From the NCBI RefSeq assembly GCF_021601385.1, contig NZ_BQHO01000001.1:1-64000 (forward strand): a DNA stretch of 64,000 nucleotides, written 5' to 3'. Positions 61,794 through 64,000 of the stretch are shown here, piece after piece; the first letter of the stretch is position 1; each line of letters begins with the position of its first letter. The stretch comes from Pseudomonas parasichuanensis. Its GTDB lineage: Bacteria; Pseudomonadota; Gammaproteobacteria; Pseudomonadales; Pseudomonadaceae. A program made the translations under genes and the position numbers. Under the pieces are notes generated by a model. It had not been told where the DNA came from. It saw nothing but the letters and a program-made list of their open reading frames with translations, and made no database searches.

Positions 61794-62285
61794 CTAAAGC
61801 TGTGGTGCTGTGCTCTTCACCGCCGCCAGCTCCGGGTGGGCGACCAGCTTGTCGATGTGCAACTCGTCGTTGTTCATCCAGGTCTCGGTCAGCACCCGGT
61901 AATGCTCCATGTCGCGGCAGCGCATGCGCAGGCTGTAGTCGAAGTGGCCGCTGATCAGCTGGCACTCGTACACCTGCGGGCAGGCCCGCACGGTGGCTTC
62001 GAAGGCGCGCTGGGCCGAGCGTCCGCTCTGGTTGGACAAGGCCACCAGCACCAGCAGCGACAGGCCCGGGGAGACCTGCTGCAGGTCGATGATCGCCCCA
62101 TAGCCGCGGATCACCCCGCGCCGTTCCAGCTTGCGCACCCGTTCCAGGCAGGGCCTGGGGGTCAGGTGCACGAGGGTGGAGAGTTTCTCGTAGGTGATCC
62201 GTCCGTGGTGGCGCAGCACGTCGATGATGGCTTCATCGATGCGGTCCAGCGGTGCGGCGGCGGGGGTGGTGGCCTTGGTATCCAT
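61794..62285 (-). CDS. Lrp/AsnC-family regulator
   Basis: A 163-residue Lrp-type protein: an N-terminal HTH (IDEAIIDVLRHHGRITYEKLSTLVHLTPRPCLERVRKLERRGVIRGYGA) and an AsnC/RAM ligand domain (LSLLVLVALSNQSGRSAQRAFEATVRACPQVYECQLISGHFDYSLRMRCRDMEHY). It is 13 bp downstream of the ABC ATPase gene on the same strand, so an amino-acid-responsive regulator is probably co-transcribed with the transporter it controls. Confidence 0.92.
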   Translation of the reverse strand: MDTKATTPAAAPLDRIDEAIIDVLRHHGRITYEKLSTLVHLTPRPCLERVRKLERRGVIRGYGAIIDLQQVSPGLSLLVLVALSNQSGRSAQRAFEATVRACPQVYECQLISGHFDYSLRMRCRDMEHYRVLTETWMNNDELHIDKLVAHPELAAVKSTAPQL

Positions 62286-62298
62286 ATGCGGCGTGACT

Positions 62299-63111
<813 letters not shown>

Positions 63112-63115
63112 GGGG

Positions 63116-63829
63116 TCAGCCTCGGGCAGGGTCAAGGAAGCGCATCCAGCGGCGCTCGGCCAGTCGGAACAGCCCGACCAGGGCGAAGGACAGCAGCATG
63201 TACAGCAGGGCGGCCACGCCGAAGGCCTGGAAGGTCAGGAAGGTCGCGGCGTTGGCGTCGCGGGCCACCTTGAGGATGTCGGCGACGGTGGCGGTGAAGG
63301 CCAGGGAGGTGGCGTGCAGCATCAGGATCAGCTCGTTGCTGTAGGCCGGCAGCGAACGGCGCAGGGCTGCCGGCAGCACCAGGAACAGGTTGAGCTTCCA
63401 GCCACGCAGGCCATAGGCCTGGGCCGCCTCCAGCTCGCCAGCGGGCAGGTTGCGGATGGCCCCGGCGAAAATTTCCACGGTGTAGGCGCAGGTGTTGAGC
63501 ACGAAGGCCAGCAGCGTGCAGTTGAGCGCGTTACGGAAGAACTGGTCGAGCAGCATGTGCTCGCGCACCACCTGCAGGCTGTAGAGGCCGGTGTAGCAGA
63601 TCAGCAGCTGGATATAGAGCGGCGTGCCACGGAACACGAAGGTGTACAGCTGCACCGGCAGGCGCAGCCAGGCATGCCGCGAGGTGCGGGCCAGGGCCAG
63701 CGGCAGCGAGAGCAGCAGGCCCAGCACCATGCTGACCACGAACAGCCACAGGGTCATGGTCAGCCCGGAAAAACCGCTGCCATCGTTGTACAGGTAGGCC
63801 GGGCCGTATTGCTGAAGGAGTTCGATCAT
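63116..63829 (-). CDS. polar amino-acid ABC permease (HisM type)
   Basis: A 237-residue permease with five hydrophobic segments and the EAA loop (AGELEAAQAYGLRGWKLNLFLVLPAALRRSLPAYSNELILML). YTFVFRGTPLYIQLLICYTGLY is typical of HisM/OccM-like proteins. The ATG at 63829 overlaps the stop of the second permease (ATGA). Confidence 0.93.
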   Translation of the reverse strand: MIELLQQYGPAYLYNDGSGFSGLTMTLWLFVVSMVLGLLLSLPLALARTSRHAWLRLPVQLYTFVFRGTPLYIQLLICYTGLYSLQVVREHMLLDQFFRNALNCTLLAFVLNTCAYTVEIFAGAIRNLPAGELEAAQAYGLRGWKLNLFLVLPAALRRSLPAYSNELILMLHATSLAFTATVADILKVARDANAATFLTFQAFGVAALLYMLLSFALVGLFRLAERRWMRFLDPARG

Positions 63830-64000
63830 CGCGCCAGCTCCTTGATGCCGATGTTGTAGCGCCGCTCCAGGCGTTTGAGCAGCTGGTTGGACAAGGTGGT
63901 GATGACCAGGTAGACCAGCCCGGCGATGCACAGGAAGAACAGCACGTCGTTGGTGGTCTTGCCGGCGTTCTGCGCGGCCTTGACCAGGTCGGCCAGGCCG
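63826..64000 (-). CDS. polar amino-acid ABC permease (HisQ type), N-terminus beyond window
   Basis: The last 57 codons of a second permease (KAAQNAGKTTNDVLFFLCIAGLVYLVITTLSNQLLKRLERRYNIGIKELAR). The end RRYN(I)G is common to HisQ/ArtQ proteins. The gene continues past base 64000; the substrate-binding protein should lie further upstream. Confidence 0.9.
   Translation of the reverse strand, partial: GLADLVKAAQNAGKTTNDVLFFLCIAGLVYLVITTLSNQLLKRLERRYNIGIKELAR

Overview
The window looks like chromosomal DNA of a Pseudomonas, most likely the P. putida group. Host genes are about 60-65% GC with GC-rich third positions, P. putida-type REP/BIME palindromes lie in many intergenic gaps, and several blocks match gene sets I know from that group (fdsGBAD, aer next to a PAS-GGDEF-EAL gene, arsRBC, PACE with a LysR regulator, orphan hcp). 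No rRNA, tRNA, CRISPR array, phage structural gene or replication origin was seen.

Layout. (1) 1-11849: an SOS locus with a divergent yedK/SRAP gene and umuDC behind a LexA box. umuC is split after its 40th codon by a 9.4-kb element (1281-10680). The element carries intA, a catalytically degenerate tyrosine-recombinase-fold gene, intB and a small coiled-coil gene, which is the four-gene core of strand-biased circularizing integrative elements (SEs). Its cargo runs the opposite way: SulP transporter, UspA, DksA-like zinc finger and an SdiA-regulated-type protein. The ends form ATCTGA-N12-GTTAG inverted repeats. A second, diverged copy of the right junction with umuC sequence lies at 13695-13751. 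(2) 12.0-17.7 kb: an AraC regulator, small unknown genes, an ABM-domain protein and a secreted Sel1-trypsin-rhodanese fusion. (3) 17.9-20.6 kb: arsRBC with a perfect palindromic operator, then a NUDIX gene. (4) 20.6-24.4 kb: a bufferin-type copper-stress RiPP operon (bufABC plus doxX) divergent from an ECF sigma/NrsF pair. Both transcription units have GTAACC-N16-CGAA promoters. (5) 24.6-25.6 kb: a toxin-antitoxin-like pair whose first gene carries an in-frame amber codon. (6) 25.85-30.96 kb: the soluble NAD-dependent formate dehydrogenase operon fdsGBAD. (7) 31.3-42.2 kb: an SbmA/YddA-type ABC protein, a chemoreceptor, a decayed PIN-domain pair, a structured leader before a DUF6124-like gene, heme oxygenase, a DUF1176 protein, a TauE-type permease, and an XRE-cupin regulator beside an FAD oxidase, RidA and a YkvI-like transporter. 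(8) 43.5-45 kb: an orphan T6SS module (hcp, a DUF4225-type effector cut by an ochre codon, a small membrane protein as likely immunity). (9) 45.2-52.7 kb: a second chemoreceptor, LysR/PACE, a lipoprotein, two GntR regulators and a DctA symporter. (10) 53-64 kb: an XRE regulator, Aer, a PAS-GGDEF-EAL protein, a 1604-residue LRR/NEL E3-ligase-like effector, an Lrp regulator and part of a polar amino-acid ABC operon that runs off the edge.

The most informative points are the SE in umuC with its second vestigial junction, the matched bufferin/SigF-type promoters (which also correct the sigma-factor start), the mutually exclusive inverted repeats at 36322-36472, and several freshly broken genes (toxin-like, PIN, T6SS effector).
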